DNA of 64,000 nt from Hyphomicrobiales bacterium (GCA_900473805.1 UCMS01000014.1:62001-126000); one strand, 5' to 3'. Counted from the first letter of the stretch, positions 46,401 through 54,556 are shown. The notes: a model not told the origin generated them from the sequence alone. Translations and numbers: made by a program.

Positions 46401-48217
46401 GACGGTGCGGCGAGTTCCATATCATGCAGCACCACCGACTGCCGTTCGCCACCGTTCGCCACGATGCCGATGTCGAACGTCCGCTCGCTGATCACACCGA
46501 AGCCGAGGTTTTCCAGCAATGGAACACGCCGGGACAAAGGCAGATGATCACCAGCATGGAAGATCTTCAGATAAAGCGATGACCCGTGCTCGCCCTCCAC
46601 CTGATGGAATTCCAGCGACAACGGTGCACCTGCGATGCAGGCTTTGATGTGCCGCAAATCGTCGACGGCCTGTTCGGGCGTGAAGGCCTCCTGGAACGCT
46701 TCGGTTACATCCAGGCTGATCGCATCCGCTCCGGCCAGCGACAAGAACCGATCGCTCCAACGGGCTGTGATCCGCCGGACTGCATCTTCAAGAGCGGCCT
46801 GCTCGATTTGAGGCGTCGCCCCCTCTCGTCGACCGATGATGATGTGGACGCGAGCCACCCCACCTTCAGGGAAGGCCGGGTAATAAGCGGACACGTGGCC
46901 CTTGTAGACCGAGCGGAAATAGTCCCCGATCTTTTCACGTACCAGCGAATTGTAGTCTTCGCGTGGCACGTACACGATCAGGGATACGAAACGGTCGAAA
47001 TGATCGATCCGCGGCAGGACGCGCACGCGCGGCCGCTCGGACAGGTCGTTGATCTGCTCGCAAAACTTCGCCAGCAGTTCCGGCGTGATCTGAAACAGAT
47101 CGTCACGCGGATAGCTCTCGAGCGTGTTCTGCAACATGCGACCGGAATGGCTGCGTGGGTCGAAGTCGAAGTGCGAAACGACTTTCTCGACCTTCGCACG
47201 CAGCAAGGGGATCTGATTCACCGAGCGAGTATAGGCGGTCGCCGTAAACAAGCCGACGATGCGCAGTTCCCCGACGACCTTGCCGTTCGGTCCAAACCGC
47301 TTGACGCCGACATAATCCATGTAGGCACGCCGATGGACGACCGATTTGACGTTCGCCTTGGTCACGATCAGGAAGTCGGGTCCCTGCAGGAAGGCGAGGA
47401 TTTCCGGGGTGGTCGTAACCTGATTCTGCCCCTGTCGCAGGACCAGCACATCCGGATCGGACAGAATGCCGAGACCGCTGCCCTGATCACGCTCGACGGT
47501 GGCGTTCTCGCCTTCGCCGGAATAGGTGTATTCCCGCATACCAAGGAACGTGAAGTTGTTGTTGCGCAGCCATTCCAGGAAGGCCACGGCCTCGTCCCGT
47601 TCGGCCTCGTTCCGACCTGCCGAAAGCGCCCGCAATTCGAAAAGCGCTTCCTCCAGAAGGCCAAGCATAGGCTTCCAGTCTGTTGCAGCCATCTTCACCT
47701 GCGCAAGCACGTGATCGAGACGGCGGACCAGATCCGCGGACTGCTCCTCGTTCAACGGCGCGAGATGCAGCTGTATATAGCTGACCTTGATCGCCCCCTC
47801 CGGATCAGAATCCGGGTTCGACAACGATATCTCACCCTTCGGCGTCACCGCCAGAATGGGATGAACAGCCATATAGATGTCGCGGTAGAGGCTGGTCACC
47901 TCTCCCATGAGGGAGTCATAGAGAAACGACTTGTTGTGATCGACGATCGAGAGCACGCTCACTGGAACGCCATTGGGCCGCACGGGAGCAAGGCTTTCTA
48001 TTCGGATATATGGTTTTTGCCGGTCCCATGCGCCGAGGTCTGCCGCGGCCCGGGCCGCCCCATGAGCGAGCATATCTGCGGGATAGCGGTCGAGGTCGTC
48101 GTTGCTGGCACGGCCGAAAATCGTGGAAGGAGCGATGGATGCCACTCCCAGCGCGGCGGCGCTTTCGTCAGCGGATCCGAGCAGTTGATCGCGCTTGGGG
48201 TTGCCCGTCCTGGTCAT
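43430..48217 (-). CDS. gdhB: NAD-specific glutamate dehydrogenase, large (180-kDa) class
   Basis: The 1,595-residue protein belongs to the very large bacterial GDH class (GdhB of Pseudomonas, RocG-unrelated). N-terminal ACT-like regulatory regions (VLSIVDHNKSFLYDSLMGEV) precede the catalytic core with GGLRWSDRAQDYRTEVLGL and PVGAKGGF, a Rossmann region (GGIGTYIKGPTET) and a helical C-terminus. It deaminates glutamate to 2-oxoglutarate with NAD, a catabolic role when amino acids are the carbon source. AAGGAGAGG precedes the ATG at 48217. Its upstream region holds regularly spaced repeats. The MFS gene overlaps its stop. Confidence 0.93.
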   Translation of the reverse strand: MTRTGNPKRDQLLGSADESAAALGVASIAPSTIFGRASNDDLDRYPADMLAHGAARAAADLGAWDRQKPYIRIESLAPVRPNGVPVSVLSIVDHNKSFLYDSLMGEVTSLYRDIYMAVHPILAVTPKGEISLSNPDSDPEGAIKVSYIQLHLAPLNEEQSADLVRRLDHVLAQVKMAATDWKPMLGLLEEALFELRALSAGRNEAERDEAVAFLEWLRNNNFTFLGMREYTYSGEGENATVERDQGSGLGILSDPDVLVLRQGQNQVTTTPEILAFLQGPDFLIVTKANVKSVVHRRAYMDYVGVKRFGPNGKVVGELRIVGLFTATAYTRSVNQIPLLRAKVEKVVSHFDFDPRSHSGRMLQNTLESYPRDDLFQITPELLAKFCEQINDLSERPRVRVLPRIDHFDRFVSLIVYVPREDYNSLVREKIGDYFRSVYKGHVSAYYPAFPEGGVARVHIIIGRREGATPQIEQAALEDAVRRITARWSDRFLSLAGADAISLDVTEAFQEAFTPEQAVDDLRHIKACIAGAPLSLEFHQVEGEHGSSLYLKIFHAGDHLPLSRRVPLLENLGFGVISERTFDIGIVANGGERQSVVLHDMELAAPSSVHFDIHQHGKLLEDTFLAAFTGMVDNDGFNRLVLAAGLSAREASVLRAYAAYLRQAGSVYPLNYIAETLAKHPAIATDLVSLFRNRLDPAVAEKARSKRNSELLASLETGLGAVRSLDEDRILRRYINVIEATLRTNFFQQGYQQSVRPMLAFKFDPHQVEGLPEPRPFREIFVYGVEVEGVHLRFGKVARGGLRWSDRAQDYRTEVLGLVKAQQVKNAVIVPVGAKGGFFPKLLPSQSDREAWLTAGTEAYKTYIRTLLSITDNIVSGKIVPPADTLRPDGDDPYFVVAADKGTATFSDTANGLAQAAGFWLDDAFASGGSAGYDHKKMGITARGAWETVKRHFREMDIDIQTTPFTVAGVGDMSGDVFGNGMLLSEQIKLIAAFDHRDIIIDPQPDPATSFAERRRMFSLPRSSWQDYDRAALSKGAMIISRSEKSVTLTPEAAAAIGIEGLTVTPFDIMTAILQAPVDLLWFGGIGTYIKGPTETDAEVGDRANDAIRIDAGEVRAKVIGEGANLGVTQKGRIAYALHGGRCNSDAIDNSAGVNSSDVEVNIKIALSPAMQDGRLPREKRNVLLSTMTDEVGRLVLRNNYLQSLAISLTEAKESGNREELSRLMDYLEGQGRLNRKVETLPDGAAVAERYVSGKALTRPEIGVLLSYAKIALFDQLVESDLPDDPYCEGTLFNYFPAAMRETFAGDIAGHRLRREIIATALANHAINRGGPAFIVSVVDATGGSPDDVVKAALVTRDALDLSRIWDGLDALDAKMPGQTQNRLYAIVSEVYVAMTRLLIDTGLSKGTVGEAVAQLTAAVQTAKPVFAEALPPLLRQHFDDQIAELVEAGAPEEIAAEVVDLQTLQLLPEVLQIAERTGADFAAAMQGFFAVSEAFRIGRIIENARRLQPSDHYDNLALTRSLDRIGQARRQIVCKALAEHSENANPVEAWLAADKVHVERIGKEISAIVDSGEPSISKLAVAAGLLGDVAQDHAR

Positions 48218-48287
48218 GTGCCTCTCCTTCGGCAGCGGCTGTGAGCCGTCATGATTCTGCAAATGTTTTGCGAAAGTATGTATGAAT

Positions 48288-48360
48288 CGAAATTGAGGGC
48301 AATTTCGGCGAAAATGCCTCCGAATTCCGAGAAAATGCGATTTTTTTCGAGAGAAAATGC
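48288..48360. promoter_or_regulatory. Inverted repeat and three phased GAAAATGC repeats upstream of gdh
   Basis: A 20-bp inverted repeat CGAAATTG-4-CAATTTCG (48288-48307) is followed by direct GAAAATGC repeats at 48310, 48331 and 48353, spaced 21 and 22 bases, that is two helical turns. All lie in the 189-base AT-rich gap between divergent gdh and pdxY. The phasing suggests a protein array bound on one face of the helix. Confidence 0.55.
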
Positions 48361-48406
48361 GTAAACACGTTCCAAATCGTCGATTTTCCAGCCGAAAGTG
48401 CCAGAA

Positions 48407-49288
48407 ATGGAAAAAGTACCTGCGAATGCCGTCATCGTGATTTCGAGCCATGTCGTGCGCGGTTCTGTTGGAAACCGCGCGGCTGTATTCGCGCTCGAAA
48501 CCCTTGGTCATCCCGTCTGGGCGTTGCCGACGATCGTGATGCCCTGGCATCCCGGCAAGGGACCGTCGACCCGGCTACGCTTCGACGATCTGGCCTTCGA
48601 ATCCGCAATTGATGACCTGGCAAGGGCGCCATGGCTGGGAGAGGTCTCAGCCATCCTCACCGGCTATTTCGGAAGCCCCGCTCAACCGGCCGCAGCCGCA
48701 AAGCTCGTCTCGGCCGCCAAAGCCGCCAATCCGAACGTGACTTACATCTGCGATCCGGTGATGGGTGATCTCGGAGGTCTCTACATCCCGCCAGAAACGG
48801 CCGCTGGCATCCGCGACGAACTCATTCCCCTGGCCGATATCGCAACGCCGAACCGATACGAGTTGCAGTGGATGGTCGGAAGCGCCTTGGAGAGCAATCA
48901 GGCGATCATGGAAGCCGCATTGTCGCTCGGTCCGCCGCGAATGCTCGTGACTTCGGCCGTGCCGATGATGGCAGGTGGCACCGGCAATCTTCTTCTCTCG
49001 GGTCGCAGCGCAATCCTTGCCGAACACCGCTTGATCGACAATCCGCCCAACGGCCTGGGTGACCTTTTGGCCGCGGTGTTTCTCGCGCGTATCCTGGAGG
49101 GTCTCGATGAGGAGAGGGCCCTGCAACTGGCCACGGCCAGTGTTTTCGAGGTCCTGGCGAGAACCACCAAACGGGGCGGTGACGAACTGACACTGGAGAG
49201 CGATTCCGGCAGTCTGTCGACCCCCATGGCCATGGTGCAGATGCGCCGCCTCATGCATCCGGCCCAGCGTCCGCGCAAACCGGGTTGA
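48407..49288 (+). CDS. pdxY: Pyridoxal kinase (PdxY/PdxK family)
   Basis: The 293-residue ribokinase-fold protein begins with the family's VIVISSHVVRGSVGNRAAVFALETLGH motif, has the CDPVMGDLGGLYIPPE segment, TPNRYELQWM, and the C-terminal GLGDLLAAVFLAR anion hole with catalytic Asp. It phosphorylates pyridoxal (and related vitamers) with ATP. The ATG at 48407 lacks a strong ribosome-binding site; a GTG three codons upstream is possible. It is divergent from gdh and 67 bases before the carbonic anhydrase gene. Confidence 0.9.
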   Translation: MEKVPANAVIVISSHVVRGSVGNRAAVFALETLGHPVWALPTIVMPWHPGKGPSTRLRFDDLAFESAIDDLARAPWLGEVSAILTGYFGSPAQPAAAAKLVSAAKAANPNVTYICDPVMGDLGGLYIPPETAAGIRDELIPLADIATPNRYELQWMVGSALESNQAIMEAALSLGPPRMLVTSAVPMMAGGTGNLLLSGRSAILAEHRLIDNPPNGLGDLLAAVFLARILEGLDEERALQLATASVFEVLARTTKRGGDELTLESDSGSLSTPMAMVQMRRLMHPAQRPRKPG

Positions 49289-49355
49289 GAGCTGAGGGAA
49301 AGCTTCGCCGCTGAACCGGTTGCCTTGAGGCTGTCGGCGCTGTAAGCGGATAGAT

Positions 49356-50009
49356 ATGAGCAGCTTTCCTACTCCCCTCCTCAACGGTTACCGCAACTTC
49401 ATGAGCGGTCGCTACGTCGATCAGCGCGAGCGCTACCGCGTGCTTGCGGAGCAGGGGCAGAAGCCGCACACGCTGGTCGTTGCCTGTTGCGATTCACGCG
49501 CGGCACCCGAGATGATCTTCGACGCCGACCCGGGTGAACTGTTCGTCGTGCGCAACGTGGCCAACATGGTGCCGCCCTATGAGCCGGATGGTCAGTATCA
49601 TTCCACGTCGGCTGCCCTGGAGTTTGCCGTGCAGGCGCTTCGTGTGAAAGACATCATTGTCATGGGGCACGGGCGTTGCGGGGGTATCAGCGCGGCGCTG
49701 GATCCGAACGCCGAACCGCTTTCGCCGGGTGACTTCATCGGCAAATGGATGAACCTCGTAGCCCCGGCCGCCGAGCAAATTCAGGGTAATTCGGTCATGA
49801 CGGCCGTTGAGCGTCAGACAGCGCTGGAGCGGATATCGATCCGCAATTCGATCAGCAACTTGCGGACCTTCCCCTGCGTGAAGATCCTTGAGGAACGCGG
49901 CAAGCTGCGCATCCACGGCGCCTGGTTCGACATCAGCAACGGCGAACTCTGGCTGATGGATCCGCAGACCCGGGACTTCATTCGTCTGGACGGGCAAGAA
50001 ACGGCCTGA
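49356..50009 (+). CDS. Beta-class carbonic anhydrase
   Basis: The 217-residue enzyme has the zinc ligands Cys44, His105 and Cys108 (ACCDSR, MGHGRCGG) and the Asp46-Arg48 dyad. It interconverts CO2 and bicarbonate in the cytoplasm, supplying bicarbonate to carboxylases such as the pyruvate carboxylase at the left of the window. It follows pdxY closely on the same strand. It converges on the lytic transglycosylase gene, with a terminator between. Confidence 0.93.
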   Translation: MSSFPTPLLNGYRNFMSGRYVDQRERYRVLAEQGQKPHTLVVACCDSRAAPEMIFDADPGELFVVRNVANMVPPYEPDGQYHSTSAALEFAVQALRVKDIIVMGHGRCGGISAALDPNAEPLSPGDFIGKWMNLVAPAAEQIQGNSVMTAVERQTALERISIRNSISNLRTFPCVKILEERGKLRIHGAWFDISNGELWLMDPQTRDFIRLDGQETA

Positions 50010-50067
50010 AGTACCGACCGGGCTGCGGTCCGCCGGCCTTTGCAAACACGCTCGGAAGATAACTCGG

Positions 50068-50103
50068 AAAAAAGCCGGCGCGACAGATGTTTGCCGCGCC
50101 AGC
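50068..50103 (-). terminator. Terminator of the lytic transglycosylase gene
   Basis: On the minus strand an interrupted stem centred on ggcgcg/cgcgcc is followed by six T residues (50068-50073 read in complement), ending 7 bases past the stop at 50110. Confidence 0.75.
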
Positions 50104-50109
50104 GTCGGG

Positions 50110-50931
50110 TCATTCCGCGTCGATGCGCGCACCGATATAGGCGATAGCCTGCTGATAGACGGTCGCAGCGTTCCAACCCTGAATCGCCGCGAAATTCGGT
50201 TCGCCCTGCTGATAGCCTGCACCCGCCTGCCAGCCATGGCCCTTGAGGAAATTGGCCGTCGAGGCCAGAGCATCGGCTCTCGAACGAACCAGATCGATAT
50301 GACCATCACCGTCACCATCGACGCCATAACGCACGACGTTGCGCGGCAGGAATTGCGTCTGGCCGATTTCACCGTGAGCGGCGCCCTTGGCGTTGATGTC
50401 GAGATTGCCAGCCTGCACGAGTTCAAGAGCGGCATAGAACTGGTCGGTGAAGAACTCGCTGCGGCGGCAATCGAAAGCCAGCGTCGCAACGGCCGAAAGC
50501 GTGTGCTCTTTGCCGAGGAAGGAACCGAAGCCGGTTTCCATGCCCCAGATCGCGATCAGCGGGCCGGCGGGGACCCCATACTGACGCTCGATCTTGGCGA
50601 ATAGCGCGGCATTGCTCTTCTTCATGCCCTTGCCGCGATTGATGATCGTCTGTCCGCCACGCTTCTGCATGAACTGGTCGAAAGACAGCTTGAAGCTCTT
50701 CTGACCACGGTCGGCACTGATGGTGCTGCGGCTGTAATTGATGGAGCTGAACACCTTGTCCAACGTCCTGGGGCTGAGCCCGGAACCTGCAGCCTGCTCC
50801 TTGAAAGCTGCGGCCCACTGCTCGAACCCGGCGGATGTGTTGCTGCAGGCGGCAGCCAACGCCGAACCCGTTCCGGCGAATACGGACACCACTGAAATCA
50901 GTGCTGCGGACAATGTAAAGTTCAGACGCAT
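50110..50931 (-). CDS. Lytic murein transglycosylase, MltB family
   Basis: The 273-residue protein has a signal peptide (MRLNFTLSAALISVVSVFAGTGSALAAA), no lipobox cysteine at the expected position, and the MltB/SLT fold with catalytic Glu in IAIWGMETGFG and the later GEIGQTQFLPRNVVRYGVDGDGDG. It cleaves peptidoglycan between MurNAc and GlcNAc in the periplasm, forming 1,6-anhydro ends. There is no C-terminal peptidoglycan-binding domain. It follows asd on the same strand after 167 bases containing a strong hairpin. Confidence 0.9.
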   Translation of the reverse strand: MRLNFTLSAALISVVSVFAGTGSALAAACSNTSAGFEQWAAAFKEQAAGSGLSPRTLDKVFSSINYSRSTISADRGQKSFKLSFDQFMQKRGGQTIINRGKGMKKSNAALFAKIERQYGVPAGPLIAIWGMETGFGSFLGKEHTLSAVATLAFDCRRSEFFTDQFYAALELVQAGNLDINAKGAAHGEIGQTQFLPRNVVRYGVDGDGDGHIDLVRSRADALASTANFLKGHGWQAGAGYQQGEPNFAAIQGWNAATVYQQAIAYIGARIDAE

Positions 50932-51062
50932 TCAGGCCTCGTCATTGACTGTTTCTTTGGGGCGCACCATGGCAGCGAAACATGATCCTGTCATCAATCA
51001 ACCCCTAATGAAGCCGCACCCGAGCTTCAAAATGGATCACATTCCTATGAGACAGGGAACTC

Positions 51063-51085
51063 CCGCCCGGCTGATCGCCGGGCGG
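51063..51085 (-). terminator. Hairpin downstream of asd
   Basis: A perfect 9-bp stem (ccgcccggc/gccgggcgg) with a 5-base loop lies 13 bases past the asd stop. There is no T-run, so it may be a message-stabilising end or a rho-assisted terminator. Confidence 0.55.
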
Positions 51086-51098
51086 CAAGCGGATGTGA

Positions 51099-52133
51099 TC
51101 AGTTGGCGGCGTTGCGCGGTGTGATCAGCCCGCGGTTCAGAAGCAATTCCGCAATCTGGATGGCGTTGAGAGCGGCACCCTTGCGCAGGTTGTCCGAGAC
51201 GACCCACATGTTGAGACCGTTCTCGACCGTGGCGTCTTCGCGGATGCGCGAGATGTAAGTCGCATCTTCACCGGCGCATTCGAGCGGGGTGATGTAGCCG
51301 CCGTTTTCCTGCTTGTCGATGACGAGGCAGCCCGGTGCATCGCGCAGGATGTCGCGGGCCTGATCGGCCGTGATTTCGTTCTCGAACTCGATGTTGACCG
51401 ATTCCGAATGGCCGATGAAGACCGGAACGCGCACAGCGGTGCAGGTCACCTTGATCTTCGGATCGAGCATCTTCTTGGTCTCGGCGAGAACCTTCCACTC
51501 TTCCTTCGTATAGCCGTCTTCCATGAAGCTATCGATGTGCGGAATGACGTTGAAAGCGATGCGCTTGGTGAACTTCTTGGCTTCGACCGGATCGGCGACG
51601 AAGACGGCGCGGGTCTGGGTGAAGAGTTCGTCCATGCCTTCCTTGCCGGCACCGGACACCGACTGGTAGGTCGAGACGACGACACGCTTGATCTTGGCAA
51701 AGTCATGCAGGGGCTTCAGCGCCACAACGAGCTGAGCGGTCGAGCAATTCGGGTTCGCGATGATGTTACGCTTCTTGAAGTCGACCACGGCGTCCGGATT
51801 GACTTCCGGAACGATCAGCGGCACGTCGGCGTCGTAGCGCCAGGCCGACGAATTGTCGATCACGACGCAACCCTGGGCGCCGATCTTCGGCGACCACTTC
51901 TGCGAGATGGTGCCGCCGGCGGACATCAGGCAAATGTCGGTCGTCGAGAAATCATAGTGCTCCAGGTTCTGAACCTTGAGAACCTTGTCGCCGAAGGAGA
52001 CTTCGGTGCCCTGAGAACGGGCGGACGCCAGTGCGACAACTTCCGAAGCCGGAAAGCCGCGTTCGGAGAGGATGTTCAGCATTTCGCGGCCGACATTGCC
52101 GGTAGCGCCTACGACTGCAATCTTGAAACCCAT
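51099..52133 (-). CDS. asd: Aspartate-semialdehyde dehydrogenase
   Basis: The 344-residue enzyme reduces aspartyl phosphate to aspartate semialdehyde, the branch point to lysine/diaminopimelate, threonine and methionine. It has the N-terminal VVGATGNVGREML cofactor motif, nucleophile Cys130 in NPNCSTAQLV and catalytic His242 in VPVFIGHSES. The ATG at 52133 begins the conserved MGFKIAVVGATG; an open in-frame extension to 52298 has no family resemblance. A 250-base leader containing a threonine- and lysine-rich mini-gene precedes it. Confidence 0.96.
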   Translation of the reverse strand: MGFKIAVVGATGNVGREMLNILSERGFPASEVVALASARSQGTEVSFGDKVLKVQNLEHYDFSTTDICLMSAGGTISQKWSPKIGAQGCVVIDNSSAWRYDADVPLIVPEVNPDAVVDFKKRNIIANPNCSTAQLVVALKPLHDFAKIKRVVVSTYQSVSGAGKEGMDELFTQTRAVFVADPVEAKKFTKRIAFNVIPHIDSFMEDGYTKEEWKVLAETKKMLDPKIKVTCTAVRVPVFIGHSESVNIEFENEITADQARDILRDAPGCLVIDKQENGGYITPLECAGEDATYISRIREDATVENGLNMWVVSDNLRKGAALNAIQIAELLLNRGLITPRNAAN

Positions 52134-52205
52134 GTCAATGCTCTCTTTCTGTCTCTCCGCGGATGGTGAGGAGGAAGCCTGCGACGGGTGCGCAATCTTC
52201 CTTGT

Positions 52206-52222
52206 CCCCGGCCGTGCCGGGG
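52206..52222 (-). other. Leader hairpin between the mini-gene and asd
   Basis: A 7-bp GC stem CCCCGGC/GCCGGGG with a 3-base loop starts 21 bases past the mini-gene stop. Part of it (ggccg) can alternatively pair with cggcc located just after the stop, so two exclusive folds are possible. No T-run follows. Confidence 0.5.
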
Positions 52223-52243
52223 AGAGAGCGGTGGCCGAAGACG

Positions 52244-52363
52244 TCAGACGGTTTTCGTCGTCGTTTTGGCCGTGGTCGTGGATACGAGAGAAATGCATGC
52301 GCCACCGGCAGCAGGCTGCTGCAGGTGGTTTGAGACCTCGAAGGACTGCCCGAAAGCGTGCAT
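52244..52363 (-). CDS. Putative threonine/lysine-rich leader peptide of asd
   Basis: A 39-codon reading frame begins with ATG at 52363, with AGAGGA about 10 bases upstream, and ends S-T-T-T-A-K-T-T-T-K-T-V-stop: seven threonines and two lysines in the last twelve residues. asd makes the precursor of exactly these two amino acids. The mini-gene ends about 110 bases before the asd ATG and starts about 20 bases after a predicted transcription start. This is the geometry of a transcription-attenuation leader in which ribosome stalling at scarce threonyl- or lysyl-tRNA changes RNA folding. No protein-family match is expected for such a peptide. Confidence 0.65.
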   Translation of the reverse strand: MHAFGQSFEVSNHLQQPAAGGACISLVSTTTAKTTTKTV

Positions 52364-52388
52364 GAACCGAATTCCTCTTCGCGGCGAG

Positions 52389-52417
52389 GGATTACAAGGT
52401 TTTGTGCGCGAGTCAAG
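52389..52417 (-). promoter_or_regulatory. Sigma70-type promoter candidate for the asd leader
   Basis: On the minus strand CTTGAC (52412-52417) matches the rhizobial -35 consensus exactly. It is followed after 17 bases by TAATCC (52389-52394) as a weaker -10. The start point would be near 52382, just before the leader mini-gene ribosome-binding site. Confidence 0.5.
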
Positions 52418-52565
52418 CCGCGCCCATGGCGGGAAAGACGAAAACGCGCCGACAGTGCATCGGCCAGTGGCCAATTGCCGCCCCGGATGTGTCGCAATGA
52501 CATGTTCCAGGCTTGCCGAGGCAACGCACCCGTGGAACAAGACGCGGTCTTCACCGGAGTTCTGC
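52418..52565. other. Remaining intergenic DNA between asd leader and acetyltransferase
   Basis: This completes the longest gene-free stretch (52134-52565). It should contain the acetyltransferase promoter. Apart from the CGGAG ribosome-binding site near 52556 I see no clear element. Confidence 0.4.
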
Positions 52566-53117
52566 ATGCCGCCTGCCATTCGCGACCTCACCACCGATGA
52601 TCTGCCAGCGGCCACCGCAATCTATGCAGACGCCGTTTTGACAGGGACGGCAAGCTACGAACTCGATCCACCCGGTCTCGATGAGATGACGGCCCGTTAC
52701 ACGGCGATAACGGGCAAGGGTTATCCTTATATCGCGGCGATCGACGAGACCGGTTCGCTCCTCGGTTACGCCTATGCCTCCGCGTTCCGCACCAGGCCAG
52801 CTTACCGGTGGTTGGTGGAGGACTCGATCTACGTTGCCAAGACCGCGCGTGGCCTGGGGGTCGGCAAGAGCCTGCTGGCTGCGCTTGTCTCACGCTGCGA
52901 GGCGCTCGGCTTTCGTCAGATGGTCGCCGTGGTTGGTGGCGCAAGCGAAGCCTCGGTCGCGGTCCACCGTTCCTGCGGCTTCTCACTCGCAGGCCGACTC
53001 GACGGAACGGGCTTCAAGCATGGCATCTGGCTCGACACGATCTTCATGCAGCGGCCGCTGGGCGAAGCACAGACCACCAAGCCCGACCTGTCGAACTATC
53101 CCGGAACGCTTGGCTGA
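52566..53117 (+). CDS. GNAT-family N-acetyltransferase (phosphinothricin acetyltransferase-like)
   Basis: The 183-residue protein has the GNAT acetyl-CoA site R-G-L-G-V-G-K near residue 95 (KTARGLGVGKSLL) and the bar/pat-type features RDLTTDDLPAATAIYADAV, TGTASYE, and the C-terminal SCGFSLAGRLDGTGFKHGIWLDT. Such enzymes acetylate methionine sulfoximine, phosphinothricin or amino-acid analogues. CGGAG precedes the ATG. It converges on the DUF2794 gene with one base between stops. Confidence 0.85.
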   Translation: MPPAIRDLTTDDLPAATAIYADAVLTGTASYELDPPGLDEMTARYTAITGKGYPYIAAIDETGSLLGYAYASAFRTRPAYRWLVEDSIYVAKTARGLGVGKSLLAALVSRCEALGFRQMVAVVGGASEASVAVHRSCGFSLAGRLDGTGFKHGIWLDTIFMQRPLGEAQTTKPDLSNYPGTLG

Positions 53118-53118
53118 C

Positions 53119-53517
53119 TCAGTCGATCGCCTTGAGGGCCTTGTCGAAGACCTTCAAAACCTGCTTCAGATCATGGCCACGCTTGAGGGTTCGACCGTCG
53201 GTCGCCACAACCGAAAAAGCCCCCTGCTTTGCTGCGAGCTTGGGGTTCTTTTCGATGCGATAGAGCGGATAGTCGCCCGCACGCTTGAAGACGGAGAAAA
53301 CCGCTTTGTCCTTGAGGTGGTCGATCGCGTAATCCCGCCAATCGCCTTCACCAACCATGCGACCATACACCCAGAGGATGGCATCCAGTTCACGACGATG
53401 GAAGGTGACCGGGAGGGGATCGAGAGACTGCCGATAGATACCCAGGTCGACCACGCTTGTTGAGCTCTTGTCGGCACCATCAGCTTCATGGCGCTGCCCT
53501 TCAGTCTGCTCGGTCAT
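53119..53517 (-). CDS. DUF2794 domain protein
   Basis: The 132-residue protein has a short polar N-terminus and the DUF2794 core (PVTFHRRELDAILWVYGRMVGEGDWRDYAIDHL, then AVFSVFKRAGDYPLYRIEKNPKL). It is widespread in alphaproteobacteria with no known function. GAGGAG precedes the ATG at 53517. No signal peptide or membrane segment is present. It lies alone between the acetyltransferase and gbpR. Confidence 0.85.
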   Translation of the reverse strand: MTEQTEGQRHEADGADKSSTSVVDLGIYRQSLDPLPVTFHRRELDAILWVYGRMVGEGDWRDYAIDHLKDKAVFSVFKRAGDYPLYRIEKNPKLAAKQGAFSVVATDGRTLKRGHDLKQVLKVFDKALKAID

Positions 53518-53617
53518 CAATGCTCCTCGAACATTCATTCATGACGGACACATGACAGTGTGCCTGACATGGCCGAAATAGCAAGCTTACGAGGCGCGCA
53601 CGAACAGCGTCTTTTGG

Positions 53618-54556
53618 TCAGCGAGCGCGGTTGAGGAAACGGCTCAGCAGAAGATCTCGTAACCGGGCGGCAATCGGCGACAGCCTTTTGCCGTTGACGG
53701 TGATGAGGTGGTAGGGCGTGACGACGATGGGCGTGTCGAGCTTCAACGTACACAGGTCACCGACAGGCGTTTGCCGACAGAGAAGATCCGACACCTCACG
53801 CGACATCGGCGCAATCGCGTTCGATGAGGCGAGCATGGCGATCATAACCAGCAGAGAGGTCGTATTGACGATGTTGCGCGGGATCGGCGCGCCTTCCTCA
53901 ATGAAGACACTCTCCACGGCGTGACGCAGTGGCGTTCCCGGCGCCTGCATGACCCAGGGGAAATGGGCCATGTCGGAGACATTGAGACGATCGACATTGG
54001 CAAGAGGATGCGTGCGGTGAACGACGATCTCGACCTCCTCCATCGTCGCGCCCTCCACATGGAACTGTCGCGCATCGATGCCCGGCGGGACACGCCCCAA
54101 GACAAAATCGTATTGCCCAGACAAGAGGTCCCGGATCATTTCGCTGCTTGAGGCGACATCGACGTGAATGTCGACCGTGGCCGCTTCCGCCTTCAGGGCC
54201 TTGATGGCTGGCACCACATATCCGACAGCACCGCCGGTCACGGCCCCAACGCGCACTTTGCCCGTCAGGCCTCGGCGAATCGCATCGACCTCGCGTGCCG
54301 CTTCGCGGATTTCCTCCAGCACGTTTTGAGCCCGCCGGATCAAGGCGCTGCCCACCGCCGTCGGCTCCATGCCCTTCGGTGTCCGCACGAAGATCGGAGA
54401 GCCGACATAGCGCTCTATCTCGCCCAACATGCGGGAAGCTGCAGGCTGTGTGAGTGCAAGTGATTGAGCGGCAAGACTTAATTGGCCAAGCTCGGCAATC
54501 GAGTTGACGAGGCTGAAATGTTTGGGCTGCAGTCTGTAAATGTGGTTCTCTGCCAT
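53618..54556 (-). CDS. gbpR: LysR-family regulator GbpR of the chvE operon
   Basis: The 312-residue protein has the N-terminal LysR winged helix (about 8-66, [25 protein letters not shown]) and an effector domain (from about 95). It is divergent from chvE, the arrangement of Agrobacterium gbpR, which activates the galactose-binding protein gene in response to D-galactose, L-arabinose and D-fucose. The ATG at 54556 has no strong ribosome-binding site. The 173-base gap to chvE would hold both promoters. Confidence 0.88.
   Translation of the reverse strand: MAENHIYRLQPKHFSLVNSIAELGQLSLAAQSLALTQPAASRMLGEIERYVGSPIFVRTPKGMEPTAVGSALIRRAQNVLEEIREAAREVDAIRRGLTGKVRVGAVTGGAVGYVVPAIKALKAEAATVDIHVDVASSSEMIRDLLSGQYDFVLGRVPPGIDARQFHVEGATMEEVEIVVHRTHPLANVDRLNVSDMAHFPWVMQAPGTPLRHAVESVFIEEGAPIPRNIVNTTSLLVMIAMLASSNAIAPMSREVSDLLCRQTPVGDLCTLKLDTPIVVTPYHLITVNGKRLSPIAARLRDLLLSRFLNRAR

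Noticed and set aside
51099-52298. N-terminal extension of asd by 55 residues
   Set aside because: The added residues are polar and unlike any Asd, while the ATG at 52133 starts the conserved fold. The extension overlaps the leader mini-gene in another frame.
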